Of a stretch of 13,136 bases of DNA, positions 5,678 through 12,626 are shown in pieces. This DNA is from Actinomycetota bacterium (GTDB lineage Bacteria > Actinomycetota > Actinomycetes > Nanopelagicales > Nanopelagicaceae): positions 1 to 13,136 of the forward strand of contig RFMK01000084.1 of the NCBI GenBank assembly GCA_009927705.1, written 5' to 3'. The position numbers were made by a program, and so were the translations under genes. Position 1 is the first letter of the stretch. Each line of letters opens with the position of its first letter. A model generated the notes under the pieces. That model had not been told where the DNA came from. It saw nothing but the letters and a program-made list of their open reading frames with translations, and did no database searches.

Positions 5678-6582
5678 CGGAAAAAGGAATCCGATGCTAA
5701 TCGGGCACCGCGCAACCATTCCACCGCTGACATCTCCCGTTTCCCTTCAGGCTTTAACGAGAGGATTTCCAGTGAACCTTCTCCACATCCAACAATTAGT
5801 TGATTACCGGCAATTATGGAACCTGGTGGTAGCTTCTCAGTGCTTGCGCGTGCTTTTACTATCGAGATTCGAAGGTCACCTAATTGAGTCCATGTTCTAG
5901 GCCAAGGGGAAAACGCCCTTATTTTTCGCTCTAATTCAGCACTTGTACGGTTCCAATTGAGGCGCCCCTCTTCCTTGGAAAGTTTTGGTGCAACGGTGGT
6001 TCCCTCGTTCGTTTGATCTGTAGGCGAAATATTCATGGAAATCATCTCGAGCGATTTCGCTAGCGGGCGGGTTGATAATTTTGCGAGTTTCTCCAAAAGA
6101 GATTGAGAGTCCTCATCACCTTGGATTTCGTACTCTGCTGTGGAATATATGGGACCCGTGTCCAATCCTTCGTCCAATCTAAAAACAGTTACCCCAGTCT
6201 TTTTATCTCCTGCTTCAATTGCCCGCTGGGCTGGAGCAGCGCCACGCCAGCGTGGCAAGAGCGAGAAATGGATATTGAGCCAGCCATGCTTGGGCTTTGC
6301 CAATTCGCGAGCTCGAATCAGTCGACCATATGAAATAGTTACGACAAGGTCTGCGTCCGTAGACGCTAGTACATCAAAAAGTTGTCCCGGATTCTCTGGT
6401 TTGAAAATTTGGTAACCATAATCTCGAGCTTTGATGGCAAACGAATTCTCAGATAAAACTTGACCTCGTCCTTGAGGCGCATCCGGCATTGTGATGACTC
6501 CGACTAACTCCACATCCGTACTGGAGATGTAATCTAAGACGGGAAGTGCCAACAAGGAGGATGAGGCAAGTAGAACCTTCAT
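5674..6582 (-). CDS. fmt: Methionyl-tRNA formyltransferase
   Basis: Transfers a formyl group from 10-formyl-tetrahydrofolate to Met-tRNA(fMet), making the bacterial initiator. The 302 residues are near the family norm. The N-terminal Rossmann-like domain holds the catalytic and folate-binding segment NIHFSLLPRWRGAAPAQRAI (103-122; Asn103, His105) and LDTG with catalytic Asp141. The C-terminal OB-like tRNA-binding domain begins after the KLSKEEGRLNW linker (200-210). GGA lies five bases before the ATG. It follows def by 13 bases; deformylase reverses its effect after translation, and the def-fmt pair is widely conserved. Its stop overlaps the rsmB start as ATGA, within a hairpin. Confidence 0.96.
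   Translation of the reverse strand: MKVLLASSSLLALPVLDYISSTDVELVGVITMPDAPQGRGQVLSENSFAIKARDYGYQIFKPENPGQLFDVLASTDADLVVTISYGRLIRARELAKPKHGWLNIHFSLLPRWRGAAPAQRAIEAGDKKTGVTVFRLDEGLDTGPIYSTAEYEIQGDEDSQSLLEKLAKLSTRPLAKSLEMISMNISPTDQTNEGTTVAPKLSKEEGRLNWNRTSAELERKIRAFSPWPRTWTQLGDLRISIVKARASTEKLPPGSIIAGNQLIVGCGEGSLEILSLKPEGKREMSAVEWLRGARLASDSFFR
5675..5696 (-). promoter_or_regulatory. Hairpin covering the rsmB start codon
   Basis: A perfect 7-bp inverted repeat (CATCGGA ... TCCGATG on the minus strand) with an 8-base loop lies at the very end of fmt. Its 3' arm contains the ATG of rsmB, and the fmt TGA overlaps that ATG. No Shine-Dalgarno is close to this start. The structure would hide the start codon until a ribosome finishing fmt opens it, enforcing fmt-dependent translation of rsmB. 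This mechanism is inferred from position only. Confidence 0.35.
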
Positions 6583-6595
6583 TCAAATCCAGACT

Positions 6596-7156
6596 TCAAA
6601 GATTTTTGCCGTAGGTGAAATGCGGGGATACTTTTATCTTTGGATTAATGCCGCTTTCTTGGCCGGATAGAAACCATTCTGCTTGACGGATATCTCGCAT
6701 GGCTTGCTTGCGTAACTCTGGTGAAAGTCTGTCGATGAAGAGGACTCCATTGAGATGATCTGTTTCATGCTGGAGAGCTCTGGCTAAAAACTCTGTTCCT
6801 TCGACAGTAATCGGTTCTCCATACATGTTCCAACCACGCGCAACTGCTCGCATCGCTCGTGGAGCTTCATATGCCAGATCGGGTAAAGAGAGACAGCCTT
6901 CCTCCCCTTCCTGTAGTTCGTCGCTGAGATCCAGTGATGGATTAACGAGATGCCCAAATTCATCGTCCACATGCCATACAAAGACTCTTAAAGGAACTCC
7001 AATCTGAGGGGCAGCTAATCCTGCGCCCGGAGCGTCGATCATCGTGTCGGTGAGATCCTGGACAAGAGTTCGCAGTTCCTTATCGAAATCCGACACTTCT
7101 ACGGCCGGTGTCGTTAATACGGGGTCGCCGAAGAATCTAATGGGTTGGATCGACAT
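6596..7156 (-). CDS. def: Peptide deformylase
   Basis: Metalloprotease that removes the formyl group from the N-terminal Met of new proteins at the ribosome exit. All three family motifs are intact in 186 residues: GAGLAAPQIG (44-53), EGCLSLP (86-92, metal ligand Cys88) and QHETDHLNG (129-137, metal ligands His130 and His134, catalytic Glu131). The C-terminus extends about 40 residues past the third motif, common in actinobacteria. The ATG at 7156 has no clear Shine-Dalgarno, but TAGAAT sits 6 bases upstream, so it may be read from a leaderless transcript as well as from the upstream operon. It lies 44 bases after priA and 13 bases before fmt. Confidence 0.96.
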   Translation of the reverse strand: MSIQPIRFFGDPVLTTPAVEVSDFDKELRTLVQDLTDTMIDAPGAGLAAPQIGVPLRVFVWHVDDEFGHLVNPSLDLSDELQEGEEGCLSLPDLAYEAPRAMRAVARGWNMYGEPITVEGTEFLARALQHETDHLNGVLFIDRLSPELRKQAMRDIRQAEWFLSGQESGINPKIKVSPHFTYGKNL

Positions 7157-7162
7157 AGCCTG

Positions 7163-7168
7163 ATTCTA
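7163..7168 (-). promoter_or_regulatory. -10 box of a probable internal leaderless promoter for def-fmt
   Basis: TAGAAT on the minus strand ends 6 bases before the def ATG, so a transcript starting 7 bases after the box begins at the A of ATG. This matches the geometry at the serB locus. It lies in the 44-bp priA-def gap, and no Shine-Dalgarno is evident for def. TTTTCA at 7188-7183 could be a -35 but the spacing (14) is short. Confidence 0.4.
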
Positions 7169-7200
7169 TCGCGGAGCGAGGCTGAAAATCTTCTAAAAGC

Positions 7201-9033
7201 CTACAAGTGATACGGATTAATTGCGATCTTGAGAAGAGTTTTAGATTGAACCGATCGAACTTTCTGAAGCGCCCTTAACGATTCTACACATTGAGCGATG
7301 TCGCCCAAAGACGAGATGACCAACAAAGAATGCGCATCGCGGGAAAGGTGAGCTGATGCAGATGGAAATTGGTTGATGAGTTTTGCCTTCAAAGAGTTGA
7401 GATTCTCTCCCCTACTCTCAATCTTGATTACCTTTCTACTTGGAGGAAGACCCAAATTACTCCGTTCTATATTCTCTTTAAGAAGATATCGGAGAGGATC
7501 GCCGATGAGAATTGATTGCGATATTCGATGTTGTGTGGACAAAGACAGGTAAATCTCTCCTTTCGGAGCGAGATATTGAATCGATTTAAACCATCTTTGT
7601 AGGAGTTCTTCTTCGGCCCGAACAAAAGGTCTACCAGCTAATTCCTCGCCGTTAAGGAGAACAATCGCCGAATATCCATTCGCAACAGTCGGCTCCATCC
7701 CTGATGTGGTGATAACGATGCAAGGATTAGAAGCAATCTTAGCAATCTCCTTATCCTGAGTACTCAGGAATACTGGAATATTCGGGATAGATTTCCCGAT
7801 TTCTTCCCTAACCAGTTGGATTCCTGCCTTTAACATGATGAATTGAGAAGACTCACATTCACTACATCGCCAACTTCGCGAACTTTGAGAGCAGAGTGAA
7901 CAGAGATATTCGTCGCGCTTGAGCATGGTGATTCTTCCGCCACACGAACATCGCGCGACATTTCGACATTTTTGGCAGATGAAAAGATTGCTGTAATTCT
8001 TCTCAGCGACCGTTACGAGAACGGGTCCCTTCTTTGAATTCCTTCGAAGAACATCGAGATAGGAATTCGGTGCGCAGTAGAGACGATTCTTCAGGTTCGA
8101 GCCGATAAATCGGGGTCGGCGGGAATGCGCAACCATTCCTCTTTCGAGAAGGTCAATCATCTCCAACGATGCACTTGAAGAGAGGAAAAAGATTCGACAT
8201 TGCTCGATTTTCGCTCGAAGCAAAGCAACCTCTCGAAGATTCCAGTAAGGGTTTTTCTGTTCAAGATAATGTTCTGACCACTCATCTATAACGATAATTT
8301 CGTCGATATCCTGAAATGGAGCGAAAATCGCGCTCCGAGTTCCGACCACCAAAGACGAGGAACCGGACGAGATCTGGCCATAGCTGCGTTTTCGCTCTGC
8401 GAGAGAAAGATATGAACCATATTCAATAAATTCGATCTTGCGGTCTTGGGCGAATTCTGCGAAAGCTCTAACCTCACGGACAGTGGGAAAAATGATTAGC
8501 CGATTCTTCTCTGGCTGATCGAGGGTTCTTTTGGTAAGTAGCTCTAAAGAAGTTTCGCCGATTTCCGAAAGAACTAGTCTTGCTTCATAGATCGATTTGG
8601 ATCTCTTAGTATGAGCTTCAAGGCATGGTATTTCTTGCTTTTCACCCACGATAGGTAGAACGTATCGGTATGCGTCGAATGGTTGGCACACTGTGCTTTT
8701 GACGATTTGCTCCGCAAGTTCAAGAAGTGATGGCTGAATGCTTTGATGGTGTACCAATGAGATTATGTTTTTCAATCCCGCGTTAGTAACTCGCCCGACA
8801 TTTACAACAATACCGGTTGTATTTTTAGATGCGAATGTGACGTTTACGACCGAACCTCGTTCAATCTTCTCGCTGAGCTCATCGGGTATTCCATAAGAGA
8901 ACGGATCGCCAAGATGATAAATCCCAGTATCCACCAAAACCTCAGCCTGCAGTGAAATTTCTTTATTACTGCGCGTGATGGAACGAGAAGTCGAGCGTTG
9001 CCTGCGCAACGTTAGTGGCTTAGAGATGGCCAC
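7201..9033 (-). CDS. priA: Replication restart protein PriA, probably helicase-inactive
   Basis: Recognises stalled replication forks and helps reload the replicative helicase. In 610 residues the order is an N-terminal 3'-DNA-binding domain (about 28-130), a helicase-like region, a zinc-binding insert and a C-terminal domain. The zinc cysteines are all present: C353/C356, C362/C364, C378/C381 and C390/C393. The GTRSAIFAPF motif (231-240) is kept, and DEWSEHYLEQK (250-260) stands where DEEH is usual. Walker A is not recognisable: the aligned stretch reads HTKRSKSIYE (141-150) in place of a GSGKT loop, so ATP hydrolysis is unlikely. Loss of helicase motifs is known for actinobacterial PriA. 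The GTG start at 9033 follows metK by 9 bases and has no clear Shine-Dalgarno. The first 27 residues are basic and Ser/Thr-rich. Confidence 0.93.
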   Translation of the reverse strand: MAISKPLTLRRQRSTSRSITRSNKEISLQAEVLVDTGIYHLGDPFSYGIPDELSEKIERGSVVNVTFASKNTTGIVVNVGRVTNAGLKNIISLVHHQSIQPSLLELAEQIVKSTVCQPFDAYRYVLPIVGEKQEIPCLEAHTKRSKSIYEARLVLSEIGETSLELLTKRTLDQPEKNRLIIFPTVREVRAFAEFAQDRKIEFIEYGSYLSLAERKRSYGQISSGSSSLVVGTRSAIFAPFQDIDEIIVIDEWSEHYLEQKNPYWNLREVALLRAKIEQCRIFFLSSSASLEMIDLLERGMVAHSRRPRFIGSNLKNRLYCAPNSYLDVLRRNSKKGPVLVTVAEKNYSNLFICQKCRNVARCSCGGRITMLKRDEYLCSLCSQSSRSWRCSECESSQFIMLKAGIQLVREEIGKSIPNIPVFLSTQDKEIAKIASNPCIVITTSGMEPTVANGYSAIVLLNGEELAGRPFVRAEEELLQRWFKSIQYLAPKGEIYLSLSTQHRISQSILIGDPLRYLLKENIERSNLGLPPSRKVIKIESRGENLNSLKAKLINQFPSASAHLSRDAHSLLVISSLGDIAQCVESLRALQKVRSVQSKTLLKIAINPYHL

Positions 9034-9039
9034 TTTTAG

Positions 9040-9045
9040 AAACTA
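9040..9045 (-). promoter_or_regulatory. Weak candidate -10 box for a leaderless priA transcript
   Basis: TAGTTT on the minus strand fits the minimal TAnnnT pattern and ends exactly 6 bases before the priA GTG. Its first three bases are the metK stop codon. No Shine-Dalgarno is seen for priA. The match is weak on its own and is listed because the spacing equals that at serB and def. Confidence 0.22.
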
Positions 9046-10236
9046 ACCTTTAACAGCTTCGGCGAGAGCCTTCGCTCGATCAGTTTTCTCCCAAGTGAAT
9101 TCCGCGAGTTCGCGACCAAAGTGGCCATAAGCGCTGGTCTTAGAATAAATCGGACGCAGGAGATTGAGATCACGAATGATTGCTGCAGGACGGAGATCAA
9201 AAACGTTCAATACAGCGTCCGAGATCTGTGCGACAGGTACTTTTTCGGTCCCGAATGTTTCGACAAAGAGTCCGACTGGTTGAGCTTTACCGATGGCGTA
9301 AGCGACTTGCACTTCACATCTATCTGCCAAACCTGATGCCACAACGTTTTTTGCTACCCAGCGCATCGCGTAAGCGGCCGAACGGTCTACTTTAGAGGGA
9401 TCTTTACCGCTAAATGCTCCCCCGCCATGTCGCGCCATTCCTCCATATGTATCGACAATGATCTTTCGACCCGTAAGTCCGGCGTCGCCCATGGGGCCGC
9501 CAATGACAAATCGACCAGTTGGATTTACCAGAATTCGAACCTCAGTTGATGGAAGGTCAAAAGTAGCAATCACTGGATCAATGACATGCTTCTTGATCTC
9601 GGGAGCAAGAGTCTTTTCGAGATCGACATCTGGCGCGTGTTGTGAGGAAATAACTACAGTGTCTAGGCGTACTGGTTTATCACCGTCATACTCGATGCTT
9701 ACCTGAGTTTTGCCATCAGGGCGGAGGTAAGAAAGTGTTCCATTCTTGCGTTGTTGCGAAAGTTCTTCCGCTAAGCGATGTGCCATCGCAATCGGCAAAG
9801 GCATGAGAGTTTGTGTATCGCGAGTGGCGTAGCCAAACATTAATCCCTGATCGCCAGCGCCTTGTAGATCAAGTGGATCTGACGATTTAGCAATGCGTTC
9901 TTCAACCGCATGATCAACACCAACGGCAATATCTTGCGATTGCTGGCCGATCGAGATCGAAACACCGCAACTATTGCCATCAAAACCCTTGTCAGAACTG
10001 TCATAACCAATATTCAAAACAGTATCGCGTACCAATCCCATGACATCGGCATAGCCATTTGTGGTCACTTCGCCAGCGACATGCACTTGTCCAGTCGTGA
10101 TGAGTGTTTCGCAGGCAACTCGGCTCTTGGGATCCTGCGAAAGCAGAGAATCTAGAACTGCATCAGAGATAGCATCAGCAATTTTGTCTGGATGGCCTTC
10201 AGTAACTGATTCTGAAGTGAAGAGTCGCTTAGCCAT
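9043..10236 (-). CDS. metK: S-adenosylmethionine synthetase
   Basis: Makes S-adenosylmethionine from methionine and ATP, the methyl donor for enzymes such as RsmB, encoded further along the same block. The 397 residues equal the usual length. GHPDK (14-18) opens the active site, GAGDQG (126-131) is the first family signature, and the phosphate-binding GGGAFSGKD (271-279) is the second. The ATG overlaps the coaBC stop by 8 bases (ATGGCTAA), with GGA six to seven bases before the start, so translation is probably coupled. The reading frame is intact throughout and the C-terminus FTWEKTD is typical. Confidence 0.97.
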   Translation of the reverse strand: MAKRLFTSESVTEGHPDKIADAISDAVLDSLLSQDPKSRVACETLITTGQVHVAGEVTTNGYADVMGLVRDTVLNIGYDSSDKGFDGNSCGVSISIGQQSQDIAVGVDHAVEERIAKSSDPLDLQGAGDQGLMFGYATRDTQTLMPLPIAMAHRLAEELSQQRKNGTLSYLRPDGKTQVSIEYDGDKPVRLDTVVISSQHAPDVDLEKTLAPEIKKHVIDPVIATFDLPSTEVRILVNPTGRFVIGGPMGDAGLTGRKIIVDTYGGMARHGGGAFSGKDPSKVDRSAAYAMRWVAKNVVASGLADRCEVQVAYAIGKAQPVGLFVETFGTEKVPVAQISDAVLNVFDLRPAAIIRDLNLLRPIYSKTSAYGHFGRELAEFTWEKTDRAKALAEAVKG

Positions 10237-11446
10237 GAGATTCCAATCTGCTTGATACTGAGTGGACTATTTCTTGTGCAACGTCATGCTTGGAAACATT
10301 GTGGAAAACCTTAGGAGCTCCGTCCATGCTCAGTAGTAATCCCGAGGTAATTTCTTGACCAAAGACTGCTCCCCCGGATACATCATTGACATACAGGAAA
10401 TCGGCATTCTTAGCACGTAGTTTCTTTTCACCAAGTTCAGCAAGATTTGAAGCGGTCTCAGCGGCAAATGCAACAATAACTTGGTGTGGGAGTTTCTTGG
10501 CACCTACTGCGGCAACAATGTCATCGTTACGAACAAGTTTGAGGCCTGAAAACGCTTCCTTCTTGATCTTTCCAATGGAGCTTTCTTCAACTCGAAAATC
10601 AGCTACTGCGGCTGACATCACCAGAACATCAGCATCAATAAACTCTGCCTCGATCGCTTGTTTCATTTGTTCAGCACTCTCAACCTGGATGATGTGGGCG
10701 CCTTCCAATTCAAAAGGATCAGTCGCGGCAGACACGACAGTGACATCAGCTCCGGCTCGAAGCGCTTCGTAAGCAATAGCTAATCCTTGTCGACCGCTTG
10801 AACGGTTTCCGATAAAGCGGACGGCATCGATCGGCTCACGTGTTCCACCTGCAGAGACGATTACCTTTTTACCTTCCAATGTCGGTGCAGTTTTGGCGAT
10901 GGATTGCACTACAGAAAGAATCTTTGGAGTCTCTGGGAATCGACCGATACCAGAATCTTTTCCTGTCAATCGACCGGTTTCTGGCTCCATCACGATAAAA
11001 CCACGCACACGTAAAGTTGCCACATTGTCCTGCGTTGCCGGGTTAAGCCACATCTGTGGATGCATTGCAGGGACAATAAGCTTTGGCGCAGCACTGGCTA
11101 GCACGGTGGTCGTTAGTAAGTCATCAGCCCGACCGTGTGCAATCCGCGAAATCACATCAGCGGTGGCGGGCGCAACAATAATCAGGTCGCATTTATCAGC
11201 GAGAGATACATGCGAGACAGAATCAGCGTTTTCCCACACTGACGTGGATACTGGCCGACCAGAAAGTGCTTCCCATGTTGCCTTGCCAACAAAATTCAAA
11301 CTTGATAAAGTTGGGACAACTGTGACAAGAAACCCTTGATCCTGCAGTCGACGCAGCAATTCGCATGATTTATAGGCCGCGATTCCAGCGCTGACGCCAA
11401 GAACGACCTCGCGTCCTCGTGGGAAAGTAATGGGAGCGCCATTCAT
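10229..11446 (-). CDS. coaBC: Bifunctional phosphopantothenoylcysteine decarboxylase / phosphopantothenate-cysteine ligase
   Basis: Carries out two successive steps of coenzyme A synthesis: ligation of cysteine to 4'-phosphopantothenate (CoaB) and FMN-dependent decarboxylation (CoaC). The N-terminal CoaC flavoprotein half (about 12-185) shows GVSAGIAAYK (17-26), SHVSLAD with catalytic His79, APATADVI (92-99), and PAMHPQMWLNPATQDNV (126-142), where His replaces the Asn of E. coli as in other actinobacteria. The CoaB half (about 190-405) shows SAGGTREPIDAVRFIGNRSSG at 198-218, MSAAVADFR (277-285) and the KIKK lysines (293-296). It starts 8 bases after rpoZ with no strong ribosome site and overlaps metK by 8 bases. 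Confidence 0.96.
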   Translation of the reverse strand: MNGAPITFPRGREVVLGVSAGIAAYKSCELLRRLQDQGFLVTVVPTLSSLNFVGKATWEALSGRPVSTSVWENADSVSHVSLADKCDLIIVAPATADVISRIAHGRADDLLTTTVLASAAPKLIVPAMHPQMWLNPATQDNVATLRVRGFIVMEPETGRLTGKDSGIGRFPETPKILSVVQSIAKTAPTLEGKKVIVSAGGTREPIDAVRFIGNRSSGRQGLAIAYEALRAGADVTVVSAATDPFELEGAHIIQVESAEQMKQAIEAEFIDADVLVMSAAVADFRVEESSIGKIKKEAFSGLKLVRNDDIVAAVGAKKLPHQVIVAFAAETASNLAELGEKKLRAKNADFLYVNDVSGGAVFGQEITSGLLLSMDGAPKVFHNVSKHDVAQEIVHSVSSRLESHG

Positions 11447-11454
11447 GGCAGTGT

Positions 11455-11712
11455 TTAGTTCTGAGGTTCGAGATTCTCAATCGTGAGAAGACCATCGTTG
11501 ATCTCACGCATAGCGATTGACAGTGGCTTCTCGTGAACGTGAGTCTCAACAAGCGGACCTACGTATTCCAAGAGCCCTTCGCCGAGTTGTGAATAGTAAG
11601 CGTTGATCTGGCGCGCACGCTTTGCGGCATAAAGAACCAATGAGTACTTGGAACCGCTCTTGTCTAAAAGTTCATCAATGGGCGGGTTGGTGATTCCATC
11701 GAGCGTGGCCAC
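11455..11712 (-). CDS. rpoZ: RNA polymerase omega subunit
   Basis: Small assembly and stability subunit that clamps the beta-prime chain of RNA polymerase. The 85-residue protein shows the conserved core NPPIDELLDKSGSKYSLVLY (9-28) and AAKRARQIN (29-37), then KPLSIAMREI (62-71). The actinobacterial insert with YVGPLVE lies between. The start is GTG at 11712; the good AGGAG site five bases upstream supports it. It lies between gmk and coaBC, the standard actinobacterial order, 27 bases after gmk and 8 bases before coaBC. Confidence 0.96.
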   Translation of the reverse strand: MATLDGITNPPIDELLDKSGSKYSLVLYAAKRARQINAYYSQLGEGLLEYVGPLVETHVHEKPLSIAMREINDGLLTIENLEPQN

Positions 11713-11739
11713 TTGGACTCCTCTAAAGCAAATTCGGGA

Positions 11740-12291
11740 TTACGAAGCCGCTAAGGATACCAGCGAATCAATTACTTCTTCGACTCGATGATTGACGAGA
11801 ATATGGTCGAATTCTGCTGCCGCCGCCATTTCAGCCCTAGCCAGAGCCAGACGCGCGGCAATTCGCTCCGGAGAGTCTGTTCCCCGATTGGTGATTCTTG
11901 ATTCAAGTTCACTCATCGATGGTGGTTGCAGGAAGACCATTACTGCATGGGGCATCGCGCGTTTTACCTGACGAGCTCCGTCGATTTCTATCTCAAGGAG
12001 AACATCCTTCCCGGCAGCGAGCGCATCCAAGACAGGTTGACGAGGAGTGCCGTAACGGGAACCTGCAAAATCTGCCCACTCGAGAAAAACATCATTCTCA
12101 ACCATTTTTTGAAACACTTCAGGTGTGACAAAGTGGTAGGCCACCCCATCTTCCTCACCGTTTCGAGGTTTTCTCGTCGTGGCTGAAACTGAAAAGTAGA
12201 AGTGATCTCGTTTCTTCAATTCAGAAACAATCGTGCTCTTCCCAACTCCCCCTGGTCCTGACAAGACAATAAGTTTTCCTTGGGTTAACAC
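11740..12291 (-). CDS. gmk: Guanylate kinase
   Basis: Phosphorylates GMP to GDP with ATP. The 183 residues hold Walker A GPGGVGKS (12-19), the GMP-binding region SVSATTRKPRNGEEDGVAYH (34-53), FLEWADFAGSRYGT (69-82), the LEIEIDGARQVK strand (99-110) and the lid arginines near RGTDSPERIAARLALA. The start is GTG at 12291, directly abutting the mihF TAA with no gap; AAGGAAG lies about 8 bases upstream inside mihF and supports this start. Translation is likely coupled to mihF. Confidence 0.96.
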   Translation of the reverse strand: MLTQGKLIVLSGPGGVGKSTIVSELKKRDHFYFSVSATTRKPRNGEEDGVAYHFVTPEVFQKMVENDVFLEWADFAGSRYGTPRQPVLDALAAGKDVLLEIEIDGARQVKRAMPHAVMVFLQPPSMSELESRITNRGTDSPERIAARLALARAEMAAAAEFDHILVNHRVEEVIDSLVSLAAS

Positions 12292-12609
12292 TTACGCATC
12301 TTCCTTCAATATCCGTAGCAGCGATTCATATTGACTCTTACCTACGCCTTGAATTCTCCGACTATGTGAAATGCCTGCACGTTCCAACAAACTTATCGCA
12401 CGAACTTCACCAATTCCTGGAAGGGACTGCAAAAGTTCTTTGACTCGCATTTTGCGGATTGCATCAGTTTCCGAGGAGAACGCATCGAGCCAATGTTTTT
12501 TTCCAGCTTTTACCTCGGCCTTGAATTCGGCTCTCAATTTTCGAGAATGAGCCGCTTTTGCCAATGCAGCTCGACGTTCCTCTAGCGACAAATGAGGAGG
12601 TGCGCCCAT
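12292..12609 (-). CDS. mihF: Integration host factor, actinobacterial type (mIHF)
   Basis: Nucleoid-associated DNA-binding protein specific to actinobacteria and unrelated in fold to E. coli IHF. The 105 residues have a basic helical N-terminal half (about 8-55) and a C-terminal helix-two-turn-helix domain with LPGIGEVRA (63-71) and SRRIQGVG (83-90). The position between pyrF and gmk is the standard actinobacterial context. There is no clear Shine-Dalgarno before the ATG; TTTAAT (12621-12616) ends 6 bases upstream, the same spacing as the leaderless candidates elsewhere in this window, but it lacks the key A of a -10 box. The first residues (MGAPPHLSLEERRAAL) match the family start. Confidence 0.94.
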   Translation of the reverse strand: MGAPPHLSLEERRAALAKAAHSRKLRAEFKAEVKAGKKHWLDAFSSETDAIRKMRVKELLQSLPGIGEVRAISLLERAGISHSRRIQGVGKSQYESLLRILKEDA

Positions 12610-12626
12610 GGCGTCATTAAACCAAG

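Noticed and set aside
5678..5719. Longer rsmB start at 5719
   Set aside because: It would overlap fmt by 46 bases and add 14 residues (MVARCPISIGFLFP) not expected in the family; the ATG at 5677 overlaps the fmt stop as ATGA, the junction style used nearby.
10893..11339. 148-codon plus-strand ORF antisense to coaBC
   Set aside because: It lies wholly inside coaBC, whose motifs are unmistakable; the composition is that of a complementary-strand shadow and no ribosome site or promoter serves it.
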